Positions 21,403 through 32,854 of a DNA stretch of 64,000 nucleotides are shown in pieces (position 1 is the stretch's first letter; the number at the start of each line of letters is the position of its first letter). The DNA is taken from positions 310,001-374,000 of the forward strand of contig SAUG01000067.1 in assembly GCA_011316305.1 (NCBI GenBank), in the 5' to 3' direction. Source of the stretch: Rusavskia elegans (taxonomy: Eukaryota; Ascomycota; Lecanoromycetes; Teloschistales; Teloschistaceae). A model generated the notes under the pieces. It saw only the letters and a program-made list of their open reading frames with translations. It ran no database searches and had not been told where the DNA came from. A program made the translations under genes and the position numbers.

Positions 21403-23781
21403 TGCGGACAATGCAAACTTGTTCTCGGCTCACTGCCGCTGGCGATGTCTATAGGCAGGCGATCGACCAAGGCTCGATATGTAGCGACCCTGCCAGGATC
21501 GACGGCAGTGCTTGTCGCAAAGGCAGATGCTTTCGGGCAGGAGGCAACCTGAGGTTGGAATGTAGTTAGCAACAGTCAGATGGCATTGCTGTAGTTAAAA
21601 AGAGTACTGTGTATTGTCAAATCACAAAGTTTTGCTTGGGTGGTGGGTCTGCTGACTCCCCAGGCAGCTGGTACACAAGGGACGATCTTCGAAATGCAAA
21701 TACACAGGAGCACGGGTAGCGATGGCATGATCGCAGACCTTCGGGTGGAGATGAGCCACTTACAGATTGCTGCACAGTGTAGCAAGTGGGATTGTTCTTG
21801 TCCTTGAGAGTAGGCTTCTACTCCTGGCTTGGGACGACGAAGTGAAAAGCAATGGCAAGAACGAACGAGGGCGAGCCAAAGTGAAGTCGAGGAATGGCAA
21901 CAAGGGTGAAGATGGCAACGAATATAATTCTCAAGAAGACGCAGCCCACCCAGGCGGACGGTTGATGATTGTTGATGTCGTGGAAAGGTGGAGGATGGAG
22001 AAGGAGGAGGAAGTGGGCGAGAAGGAAGCGAACCGCCTTGACATCGGAATTGTGCAATAGCATAGCAGTACTACTGTTCATACACCAGATGCAAAACACA
22101 ACGATTGCCCCATGCGTATCACCTGTTCAATAGGCAGGCATTATTGAGCATGGTCGCGTACAAGTCAATCAAGTCTACGTTATCTTATTGCATGTACTCT
22201 ATCTATCTATCCGCAACTGCTGGGTCCATTTGCCATGTCGAAGGCTCGACAGCCCATCTACAAATGATATAAGGACCAGCTCGGCGCAATATTAGTAATT
22301 GGAATGCCATCATTCTCGCACATACTTTACTTTTAAGTATGTCGAGTAGGCAGGAGCAGTAGTAGTGCGATTGGGGTTGGGTAGAGTCCGCTGAGATTTG
22401 CGGATCCCAAGCCGACTACTGCAGTGCCTGGCTTGTTCTATCCAAGACTGTGCGGAAAGCAGGACGAATCCCTCAGCCGATTTGCTGTCGGCCAAGGGAC
22501 GAGAAAGAAAGGCGTAATCAGCCAGACTAGATTTGGGCTGCAGTGTCCGCCAAAGCCGCTGCTGCTACAGAGATGGCCAACAGAATCGCTGGCGGTCGAA
22601 AGTCCGATTGCGCCAATCGTGACCGGGCCATGAACAGTCTTGCATCCCGACCTCTCACACCTGGTTTCATCGGCGAAACCAGCGATGCTCCGTTTTCAAC
22701 CTGATGTACTAGCCTCAGCGACTACAAGACCTGCTGATTGTTGACCTTTGTCTCCGTCAGCAACGAAGGCGTCGATGATTGATGATTGTACCATCTGGCT
22801 TGAAGCCGACTCGTACTAATGCCATCAGAACGCTTGGATGTAGGCAGACTCTTCGTAGAGCATATCGACTTCTCCTGCACGCAAGCATATTGGTATTGTA
22901 AGCATCGCAGTTGGTTGCTTATGCTTTTGCCGATAATGAGGATGGCGAATAGTATCTGAGCGGACAACGTTTTGACTGTGTGCCATGCTGTGCCATTCAT
23001 AGGCCCACCGAAGGAGCCCGACACCTCGGGCGGTTAGTCCCCAATTCCGTCGAACCCCTCGCGATGTGTCCAACTGGCCCGTCCGTATGAGTGGACGACT
23101 CAAGCATCTGCTGTCAACTCGCTATCCTGCATCGATCAGATCATGTTAGGTAAAGAATCAAAAGGACGGTCCCCCTGGCTTTCCGTCGAGTGAAGAACCA
23201 CGTGACTTGGCGGAGGGAATCGCGCTAGTGACGTCGCGTCAATCAAGATCTAGCGATTTGCTGTGAACATCTCAAACGGCTTGAAACCACAGTTTTGATA
23301 TCTTAGGAGAATCATCTGGGTCGGGAGTCTATGATATAAACCAGGACAGGTCAAGATCCGAGTAGACGGCTTTGTGAGATCGAAGCCTGAGATTTGCATC
23401 GAATTCTGGGAGACGTGACGTTGAAGGTTTCGCGGGAGCGCTAGCACCAGTAGCGTGTGTTCTTCTGGTTGGCAGGGGCAACCAGGCTTGGCGTGATCCT
23501 CAGGGAGTTCGCTTTTTGAAGACCGTCTTGTGTCAACAAAAGCACCTGCAAATTTACAGAGCAGCTTTTAACCCATGCACACTTACTGACCAGCGTCACC
23601 ATTCACTCGGCCACCGCGACAATCGACAGTCTGGCCTCCACGCTGGATCAATCGATCAGTAGAGTGCTGCCGGTTCCCTCGCTGTCGGTTGGCACGTCGC
23701 GACTCCACGGCCTCGACGGGGAAGGTTGCTTCTTTTGAGCAAGACAGACAATTGACGAGTTCCAATCGCCACGGGGCATTA
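21403..23781. promoter_or_regulatory. Long divergent upstream region of the Zn2Cys6 regulator and cyclin B
   Basis: 2.38 kb without a convincing gene. The minus strand at about 21880-22040 is CT-rich, as in fungal promoters and 5' leaders. A (TATC)n run occurs near 22198-22212. Both flanking genes may have long 5' leaders here. No tRNA or other structured RNA was recognised. Confidence 0.5.
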
Positions 23782-26145
23782 TGGACGCAAAGGTATGTCA
23801 GATGCACCCTTCATTCTCGCGTGCCGCAATGGCATCTTCGCCGGGTACATCGATTTCATAATCTTGGCTCTATCCGATCTCCACCCATCGATCGTCCTTT
23901 GATTCACTACACGCGTGAATCATGGATGAACCCAACAATATGATGGAGTGGGCATTCTTTTCGAACCTTTCTGAAGTCTCGCGATATGTCTACTTCTCGG
24001 TGACTAACAATCTCCCTGCAGCCACAGAGACCTGCTCGCGACATGCGTGTCTACGGAGACGAGAATTCTATGCCAGGTCACGGTGTCCAAAAGACAATTC
24101 ATCAACGCAACAAGTCAAGCCCGGCGCTTTCGACACTCGCACAAGCGGGCGGTCTGAAGGCGGCGGCAAAACGAACTGCCTTTGGAGATCTCGGTAACGC
24201 TGCCAATATATCCAAGCCGAGCAAAGATGATATGGCCATACCGCTCAAAGGATATCTAGCCGTCGCAGAGAAGCCCGCGGTCATTTTACCCCAAGGAAAA
24301 AAGCCGGCTGCACTCTTGCGGCCTGCACAGCGCCCTCTGTCAGTCTCCGGGCTGAAAAGTCTACTTCACAACGTGTCTGGTGTCAATTCAGAGGCTCCAG
24401 CGAAACAAGCGCCGCAATCGACACAAACAGCTAATCAACAGGTGAATACCAAGAAGCTTGCAACGAAGAGAAGCACTACTGTTTTCAAAGACGCTACCAT
24501 CAGCCATCCGGATCAATCCAATGCACCGGCGAATGAAAACCTCCTACCATCCGGCCCACGGCCCCCAGTTCACCATCAGCTTCCATCGATACAACCTCGG
24601 CAACGCGAGCAGTTGCTCGAAGAGCAACCGAAACCAGACGACTCCCCAAGCGAATTGCTAGAACCCCCAAAGCCTGCAGACAGCGTTGAAGAAACTTCAC
24701 AAGTACTGTCCTCATCCGAAGCAACGGCACCCCTAAGATCGGATGGTATCTATATTGACAACAATGGAGAGGTACGGCAGTATATTTTCCAAGACGACAC
24801 CGAGGCTACAGAAGACCAAGGAGGTTTGCCAAACGAAAAGCATACAACTTTTGCTGAGACCATAGAACAACGAAGTCCAATTGGGCTAAATCGGTTCCCG
24901 GATGTGCAAGATAATCAACTCCTAACAGGAGAAGTCGCAGAACACAAGCTCGCTCCCGCCTCGGAGCCGGAAGAGTCCTGGGACGAGGAAGAAGGGAACT
25001 ACGACGAAGAAGGTTACGTGACTGCTCGGTCATTCAAATCGCGAGGCGAGAATACGACAAATGGTGGGACAACAGTGCTTTTCCCAAAAGTCAACCAAAA
25101 GATCAAGAGAGAATTTGCCGCCGCGAAGCAGCTCATCGAAAGCACGAGGACTGCTGAGGAGATCGACGACGAGACTTGGGACACCAGTATGGTAGCTGAA
25201 TATGGCGAGGAGATATTTGGATACATGCGAGATCTTGAGGTAAGATATGTCTCTATCCCACGCTGCGCAAGACTGATGAAGACGGACAGATCAAGATGTT
25301 GCCCAACGCTCACTACATGGACAATCAAGCCGAAATCCAATGGTCGATGCGGTCCGTATTGATGGACTGGCTGGTACAAGTCCACCACCGCTTCCAGCTC
25401 TTGCCCGAGACTCTCTTTCTCTGTGTCAATTACATTGACCGCTTCCTGTCGTGCAAAATTGTTTCTCTTGGCAAGTTACAGCTGGTCGGAGCGACGGCCA
25501 TATTCGTTGCCGCTAAGTACGAGGAGATCAACTGTCCTTCTGTGCAGGAAATCGTCTACATGGTTGACGGTGGATACACCATCGACGAAGTCCTCAAAGC
25601 CGAACGCTTCATGCTCAGCATGCTGCAATTCGAGCTCGGCTGGCCCGGTCCTATGAGCTTCCTCAGACGGATCAGTAAAGCCGACGACTACGACCTTGAG
25701 ACGCGAACATTGGCCAAATACTTCCTCGAAATCACCATCATGGATGAGCGATTCATTGGCAGTCCACCAAGTTTCGTCGCAGCAGGTGCCCACTGTCTCG
25801 CAAGAATGATGCTGAAGAAAGGCAATTGGGTGAGCACTTGTCCTGGGTATGTGGACGAACGAAGAGCTAATGTGCGAACAGTCTCCTGCACATACTTACT
25901 ACTCCGAGTACACATACACCCAGCTCTACAGTCTAGTGCTGCTCATGGTTGAATGCTGCGAAGATCCGCGCAAGCACCACGCAGCCATCTTCGACAAATA
26001 CATGGACAAGAGATTCAAGCGCGCTTCTCTGTTTGCCGAGACCGAGATGAGACGAGGTTTTCAAGTCCTAGACATCAATTCCAGCGGCGCGGGGGCCTGG
26101 CAGTTGGCGTGCGAAGACCCGGAACACTGGCGACTCAAGATATGA
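23782..26145 (+). CDS. nimE: G2/mitotic B-type cyclin (NimE/Cdc13/Clb type)
   Basis: Four exons: 23782-23793, 24022-25239, 25290-25829 and 25882-26145, giving 677 residues. The first coding exon is only 12 nt (MDAK) and is followed by a 228-bp intron; the join gives MDAKPQRPARDMR, which fits filamentous-fungal B cyclins better than starting at the ATG at 24043. A destruction box RTAFGDLGN lies at about 55-63. Cyclin box N follows at about 405-520 (SVLMDWLVQVHHRFQLLPET, AAKYEEINCPS) and cyclin C at about 540-660 with the Trp-rich end. B cyclins activate Cdk1/NimX for entry into mitosis and are destroyed through APC/C recognition of the D-box. The remaining introns are 50 and 52 bp. Confidence 0.93.
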
Positions 26146-26818
26146 CGACAGAGTGTCCTTAACACAGTCTACTCGCTATACTACAGCAGGTGGAAAGGCA
26201 GATGCTCCTCGTGGCTTTCTTACAACGCCATGGCTGGCGCCACTCTGTACGCTCGTCTCGATGCTCGTCTCGGCCTTTCCCGCATCTGTACGCTTTTAAG
26301 GCATACTCGACGGACCATTTACGATAAGCCTACGACGTAACGTGCTTCATGATTTGTACATACGTTTCATTGGTTGCAGCACGATTCGCAACAAGATGCC
26401 GACACGTGCAACAACTGCAGCTCGGCGTTCCTAGGACGAACGCTTAAGAGTATCGGGAATCAAGATCCAAGTGCGGAGAGATACAGGACTATTCATAGGT
26501 AGACAAGGGCCTTGCCGGTGCGTTTGGGAGCCTGGGGATGCTCATGAGATGGGGGGATTTTTCGGAGGTGAAAGGAAGGCGCTTGTAAATACCCATTAGC
26601 ACGGCCCAGCACTCCATCAGCATACAGTGACACGCTGTCCTGGAATGTTCTTTGAATGCCAAGCAGCAGGTCGTGTATTACTTTTTCATCTCAGTAAGTC
26701 TGGGTCTTATTAGTCAACTGTCGGGCTCTCGGTGACTTCCTCCTGTCTCGCAGTCATTAAGTCTTTGTTTGCCATTCTAGCAAACCTTCCTCCACCTCGC
26801 CTTGAGTTTATTCCACCT
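26146..26818. other. Intergenic
   Basis: 3' flank of the cyclin gene, then sequence with no coding frame or RNA signal I can recognise, up to the MITE. Confidence 0.6.
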
Positions 26819-26820
26819 TA

Positions 26821-26947
26821 CGGAGGATGGCATCAAAAGTTCAGAATACACGCTAATGTTCTCAGGGGTGCGCTCCCGGTAACCCAGGCGACCGTAGGCT
26901 ACGGTCGGCTTTTAGCGTATATTCTGGACTTTTGATGCCATCCTCTG
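26821..26947. mobile_element. 127-bp MITE, mariner type, with TA duplication
   Basis: The arms at 26821-26855 and 26913-26947 are inverted copies (CRGAGGATGGCATCAAAAG outermost) with about three mismatches in 35. TA lies immediately outside both ends (26819-26820 and 26948-26949). The 57-bp centre is GC-rich and contains a second inverted pair, CGACCGTA and TACGGTCG. It is too short to encode protein. As RNA or single-stranded DNA it would fold as one long hairpin. A structured non-coding RNA is possible, but the TA flanks favour a MITE. Confidence 0.8.
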
Positions 26948-26949
26948 TA

Positions 26950-27673
26950 TATTCTTCGGATTCCTTTAGTCTTCCAATGTTTCTTTCCGCCAAGCTGCTG
27001 TGCGACCAAGCCTCCAAAATCGAATACCCGCGGCCCCTCCAGACAGGATTGCATGTGACCTCATGCACATGCGGGCTTCACATTCGCCCCTGTCTGGTCA
27101 GCGATGGGCTTAACAAACGCTGGAAGATACACCCGTCACTGCTAGCACCATGCATATGCATGTAGCCGTTCCTAGCCATCCGCTTCCTCGTCTCGCTAAG
27201 AGATGACACCACCAACTTTGCGGACCAGCGTGGTTGGGAATCGCGGAACGGAGATGTCGAAGGCATTGACCAACTTTGTATGGTCTTGCTGTCTTAGCTG
27301 CTATAGGCACAGGCTGATGTCGAGCAGGCTGCCGGGCGCATCGCTGGAGAAAGCGAAGATCAAGACGCAAAGAAGGGCGGCAAGCAGGGCACATGATGGT
27401 TCGGCTCGAGACAGAAGCATGTCTCTGCATATCCGGCGGGGGGGTCAAGCCGCGGAAAGTCTAGAGTCTAGACGAATCGACGGACAGCCAACCAAGATGA
27501 CAATTGAACCCCACCGAGAACGACCCGCATTCAGGCCACTCCACCTCGCACTGTAACGTGGTACCGGCGAAATGATAAGTTGACCCATGGTTTCACCCTC
27601 CGGCCCTCCTGTCGCCTTTGCTGCTCTGTCTGCTGTCTTTGACCTCTCTTGAGTGTCACTACTGTCTTACACC
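26950..27673. other. Intergenic, upstream of the methyltransferase
   Basis: No coding frame is supported. A small palindrome, ATGCATATGCAT, is near 27152. CT-rich sequence at 27597-27665 directly precedes the methyltransferase ATG. Confidence 0.55.
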
Positions 27674-29298
27674 ATGGCCGAACCAGCGCCAACGACCAAT
27701 GAGCCTACAATTGAAGCCGATCCTGAGGTCAATCGACTCCTTGCAACGCTCGCAAATCACCTATCTCACGTGTTGACTGCTCTCGCCAGCTCACTACCGA
27801 CGACTCCGACTCTACCCTGGGCGATGACGTGTCAGTCGCATGCAAGCTGTTTGTAGCAGAGCAAAACACTGACATGACGGTGCCGCTGGTAGCTCTCGCT
27901 ACACTGCTTCATTGACGAGCAGTATCCAACGCTACCCCGTTGAAAACAATCGCAGGTACGATATACTCCCAACCCCCAGCCAGTGGATAATATCGCTCAT
28001 TGATCAATAGATACCACGCGTAAGTTGTCCATTTCCTGTCCGCTTTGCGCCAGGGATGTGACTGACCGGGCCCGACCTGAAGATATAAGGACGGATGTGC
28101 GTAAGATCACGGGACCATCCATCATCAGCACTGACAAGCTACCAAATCCAGCATATGTCATGCCAAATGATGAGGTTAGAAGGCCACAGTAGAGGCCGCT
28201 CTCTTACCCTATACTAAGTCCGAGCTCCTGCACAGCTCGAACTAGACCGTCTCGATCTCTTGCACCAAAAACTGAAGTTCCTGCTCGAAGACAAACTGCT
28301 TCTTTGTCCGGTTCAAAATCCGGGGAGAGTTCTCGATGTGGGCACAGGTACAGGCATCTGGGCCATAGAATACGGTACAGTACTTTAACAACAATGGGCC
28401 AAACAATTGGACTCATTCGTCATCCAGGAGATGACCACCCAGATGCCGACATACTCGGAACCGATCTTAGCCCGACACAGCCATCCTGGTAACGAAACTT
28501 CTAATGTGTCGATGGCGACTACTTCTGACTGTAGTGCCGAGTTAGGGTACCTCCGAATGTAAAATTCGAAGTCGATGACTGCGAAGAACCCTGGACTTAC
28601 CGGGAGAAGTTTGATCTGATCCATATCCGCTATCTGGCCGCTGCTATTGCAGACTGGCCAAAATTGATGTCTCAGGCCTTTCAATTCACCAAGCCTGGTG
28701 GATATTCGGAATTCCAGGATTACGATACCGTCATCTATTCCGAGGACGGGACATTGACCGATGACCGTGAGTTGTCCTCGAATACAATGCAGACGACATC
28801 TAACGGGATGATAGAACCGATCCACAAGTGGATTACGACCTTCAGCGAAGCCGCTCGAGACTTTGGTCGAGATCCTTGTCCGGGACCTCGACTCGCTGGA
28901 TTAATGCGCGACGCTGGATTCCAAAATGTTCAGGAACAAAAATACAAGCTTCCGATCGGGCCTTGGCCTAAGGATAAGCACCTCGTACGTACATCCCAAT
29001 GCAGATGTTCGGGATACACGTGGCTGAATGATTCTCCAGAAAACCATCGGTGCGTGGAATCTTGTCCAGATCGAAAACGGCCTCGAGGGTTTCACGCTTC
29101 GGCTGTTTACGCAAAAACTTGGATGGAAAAGCGAGGAGGTGCATGTGCTACTTGCGAACGTGAGAAAGGACCTGAGGAACCCGAAGATCCATGCGCAGTT
29201 TGATTTGTATGACTTTTGCAGAGCTCCTCTCCATAATGAGTTACTGATAGGGAGGTAGCTATGTCGCTTACGGCCAAAAACCGGCCGATGCCGCCTGA
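27674..29298 (+). CDS. LaeA-like SAM-dependent methyltransferase, 11 exons
   Basis: At first sight this locus looks broken, but splicing restores one frame of 349 residues. Exons: 27674-27727, 27790-27830, 27893-27955, 28011-28019, 28083-28096, 28152-28174, 28236-28374, 28428-28488, 28546-28984, 29040-29206 and 29259-29298. All ten introns (52-63 bp) are GT-AG, most with a CTGAY or CTAAY branch site. The product shows YHAYKDGSYVMPNDE, SAM motif VLDVGTGTGIWAIEYG, TDLSPTQPSWVPPNV, the KPGGYSEFQD block and a C-terminal LLANVRKDLRN, the order of LaeA/Mtf-like proteins. The substrate is unknown; relatives regulate or modify secondary metabolism, and LaeA itself is one divergent member. Exons 4 and 5 are only 9 and 14 nt. 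Confidence 0.85.
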
Positions 29299-30637
29299 AG
29301 CTCACACTCGAGGTTCTATCGAGACCTCGATATTCCGATTCCGAATATCGGCTTCGAGGAAATCGACGCTTGGCCATGTGGAAACACTTCGCTCGTTACC
29401 AACGTGTGACATGGGCCGTTGGCAGCGATAGGTTGGCGGTAATTTGGTGGTGCAGAGGAAGTATGGTGGATATTCTCAAATTGACATGTTACGAGTCACG
29501 ACAGGATTATGCAGTCGTGATGATCAGTTAGGGTTCACATTCTGTTCAGATCAATGCCTCTGATATATTCATTCGGTCCCCATGACGATAAGAATGCCCA
29601 GTCGGTGTCGCATGCTTCAAGTACGCTCTGGTGGGCAGTTAGTTGAGACTGTCAGAATGACCATGACCGTCGTGTCGAACTACCCTGCCTTGCAACACGA
29701 CACTCCATTTCCTCTTCAGATCAAGACGAGCGGCAAGAACTGTGCGAGCCTGGATGCCCAGGTCCGTGTGTAGATGGTACCTGCATATGCTGCATCTTTC
29801 CCATCACAGACCAGCCTGGAGCACACAGATGTGAAACACGGTATCCGGGTACGGGCAGGATCGAAATCTGGTCTGGCAGCCCGTGATTCGTGTGTTGGGT
29901 AACGCTGATCTTTGAGATGGGTGGCTGCAGGTGGTCATGAAAAGGGGCTCGAGAGTGCTGATTGGCTGGTCTTTTCCCTCGGCCCGCCTTTTCTTTTCCT
30001 CATCAAAAATATTAGTCTGCCACGTCCACAGACCGCTGCGACCACACAACCACCGTGGATGCCATCACCGACATTCGAGCCCATCTTGGTGGGCGCTTCA
30101 TTTGCTGCGAGGTAACCAGTGACTGGTTCTCTGCTCGAGAGATGGCTCTGCGCGGCTCTCTGGCCAGGTCGGATTCTCCACTCTTGGGACATGTCCCCCG
30201 TACCTGGATCTTCTGGACCTTCTCTATCACTCTTGGTGTAATGTGGAATGACCTTGACTTGATTCCTGGCTTCGCACAAGTACTAGGAAGACTACACCCT
30301 GCCTCTAGACTCTGCCTACCCCTGACACCATTGCCACGAATCATGCTGGTCAATCAAGATTTCTTGTGGAAGGAGACTACCATGACCGACGTGGGATGAA
30401 AGCTCCGATCCACAAGCACCCAGAACCTGCTTGTTCCTTTGAAGTACTGTTTCAAGAATGTCTATATTATCTTCTTGCCTCCCTCTTTCTTCCATTTCCT
30501 TGTAGGATAGAAGTTTCCCCCAACTTTCCTTATTCGGCTTTGACGATTCCTTTCTTTTCTTACGCTCCTTCAGCTGCCCCTTTCGAGACACTCCTTTTAC
30601 GTGGATCCAGATTCATACACCCACGTTCATTATCGTC
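29299..30637. other. Intergenic, 1.34 kb
   Basis: 3' flank of the methyltransferase and upstream region of the GH16 gene. Several short frames exist, such as at 30055-30399, but none resembles a protein or shows splice support. CT-rich sequence precedes the GH16 ATG. Confidence 0.55.
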
Positions 30638-32255
30638 ATGCGTTTTACATGTCTTGTCTTTGCCAGTGGCTTAATCCAGCTCGTTCTTGCCGCGTACTCT
30701 CTTAAGGATGATTATTCAACAGACAGATTCTTGGATATGTTTACCTTCGATACCGTACGTTTGTTCGACCAGATTGATCAGCATGCATGCTAAGCAAAGG
30801 GACCAGTTCGATGACCCGACTCATGGTTATGTCAACTATGTTGACCAAGCCACTGCCGACTCCCAGGATCTGTACAACGTCAGCAACGGCCAGGTGACCT
30901 GGGGCGTCGATCACGTCAATATCGCTTCGGGAAGAGGGCGCAACAGCATCCGTTTGACAAGCAAGGCACAGTACACTCACGGCTTGGTTATCCTTGATCT
31001 CGCTCATATGCCTGGCGGTGCTTGTGGCGTGTGGCCTGCATTGTGAGTATTCTTCATCCAGATCGACCGCCGACATGCTAATAGGGCTTTTACAGCTGGA
31101 TGACCGGTCCCAATTGGTGAGCAGCCGTGTGCCTGTTTTCCTCGACTCTCGATACTGATCCAGCCTCCCAGGCCGAACAGTGGTGAAATAGATATCATCG
31201 AGGGTGTCAATAATCAAGCCCACAACCAAATGACCATGCACACCGGTCCTGGCTGCACCCTCGCAAGCTCCAATTGTGAAGGTGGTCTGGGCTGCCATAT
31301 CAAACCCGAGGGGTCCAACAACTACGGTACTGGACTCAACAATGCCGGCGGTGGTGTTTACGCCATGGAATGGACAAGCGGCTCAATCAACATCTGGTTC
31401 TTCCCTCGTAACGGCATACCCGGCGATATGACCCGTCCCAATCCCAACCCCTCGACTTGGGGCACCGCAACTGCGAGCTTCGTCGGCGGAGACAACTGCA
31501 ACATCGATCAGCATTTCAAAAACAATAACATCGTCTTCGACACTACATTCTGCGGCGACTGGGCCGGCGGCGTCTGGCCGCAGGATGGCAGTTGCTCGGC
31601 TCAGGCTGGTACCTGTCGGGAATACGTCCAGAATCATCCCGAGGCTTTCACAGAAGCTTACTGGACGATCAATTCCCTCAAGGTCTATCAAGATAATGGC
31701 AATGCCCCGGCAGTCGTCGAAAAGAATATCGTACCTTTACCATCTGCGATTGCAACCAGCATCGCTGCACCAACGCAGGTATCCGACACCGAAGCTTCGT
31801 CCAGCGCCGCCGTTACATCGGTCGTGGAACCAGATCTCTCAACGAAGAGCGCACCGGTCTACACAGCCACCACTACCGTCGGCGCCAGCGGACAGAACTA
31901 CAACTTCTACGCTCCCTCAAAAGCGGCTTCAAGAGTCTATACAGCCACCACGACCGTTGTCGCTCGGAAACACAATTACAATTTCTACGCTCCCACAAAA
32001 GCCGCGGCACCAGTCGTCAGATCCGTGGCAACGGACACGCCAGTGATGCAGCAGGGTGCATATGCCGATGCAACTGAGACTGGGGCAACGGCAAATATCA
32101 CGGATGATGAAAATGGCAAACCTCTACGCCAGGATACACTTGTTGGCGCTGATGCTGATGCGGATGCTGTGCGTGTGTCATGGCCACAGGAGGCGAGAAG
32201 ACAAAAGATTTCGAGGCATTTGCATAGGCATGTGCACCATTTGCATCGTTCTTAG
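30638..32255 (+). CDS. Secreted glycoside hydrolase family 16 (endo-beta-1,3(4)-glucanase type)
   Basis: Four exons: 30638-30754, 30795-31042, 31096-31116 and 31172-32255, giving 489 residues. It starts with a signal peptide (MRFTCLVFASGLIQLVLA). The catalytic block GEIDIIEGVN is at about 132-141, with the nucleophile and acid/base Glu of GH16 (E-x-D-x-x-E), preceded by WMTGPNWPNS. A further GH16 block, GGGVYAMEW, follows. The GH16 part ends around residue 300. The C-terminal ~170 residues are Ala/Thr/Ser-rich and contain two copies of a VYTATTTV...NYNFYAPTKAA unit, then a His/Arg-rich end. No GPI signal is seen. The first intron is only 40 bp, so its acceptor is less certain. Expected substrates are cell-wall or plant beta-glucans. 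Confidence 0.87.
31849..32012 (+). repeat. Tandem protein repeat in the GH16 tail
   Basis: Two in-frame units, each starting VYTATTTV and ending NYNFYAPxKAA, occur back to back in the linker-like C-terminus. They look like a recent internal duplication. Confidence 0.75.
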
Positions 32256-32854
32256 AGGGTTTGTACCGTTGTAGGAAGGAATGAGTGGTGGCTGCTGGCA
32301 GCGTTCCGCTCGTTGATATCTTTTCTCGTACATATTGTTGTTACTGTTTGCTTTTCGATGTTTGGACCTTCTGGTATGGGATTGGATATAGGGGTTGTTC
32401 GCTCGCTGGATAGATACCCCTAGGTGTGGATTGGAATGGATTGCATATCTGTACATACTTTTTCTTCAGCTGAGCAGTATGCGATGTTATTTCCAGCCCT
32501 GTCGAGTCTATATTGCGCACAGGATGTTGTTTGAGATGTTGTTACCTCACGTCACGGTGGATTATCCCAACTCCAGTGTAAACCAGACCCTTGCTTCAAT
32601 GAAACCGAAGTCGGGTTTCAGAGAGTGAAAGATCTTGTAAGAAATTATCACAGGGGGTACATTAACGATATTGTTAACGAGATAAACCATACTTGCTTTC
32701 CTGCAGCTTCTAAACCATCATTGAAAGTACAAAAGGGGTATCGTTCGCTTGCATCTCAACCGAAGCGTGCCATGTACAACACCCAGAATCCAGCGTCCAA
32801 CGCCGCCCGTTGCATGATCCAACACATCAACCATTGAGAACCCCAATCCCTCCT
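32256..32854. other. Intergenic, 599 bp, convergent 3' ends
   Basis: Downstream region of GH16 (plus) and of the Sec2-like gene (minus). No gene is seen. Confidence 0.6.

Noticed and set aside
28664..29203. Fragment of a methyltransferase read as a truncated pseudogene
   Set aside because: Upstream and downstream exons restore a full 349-residue protein with consistent splice sites.
30055..30399. Plus-strand frame of 114 codons upstream of GH16
   Set aside because: The opposite strand is open over the same bases and neither product resembles a protein family.
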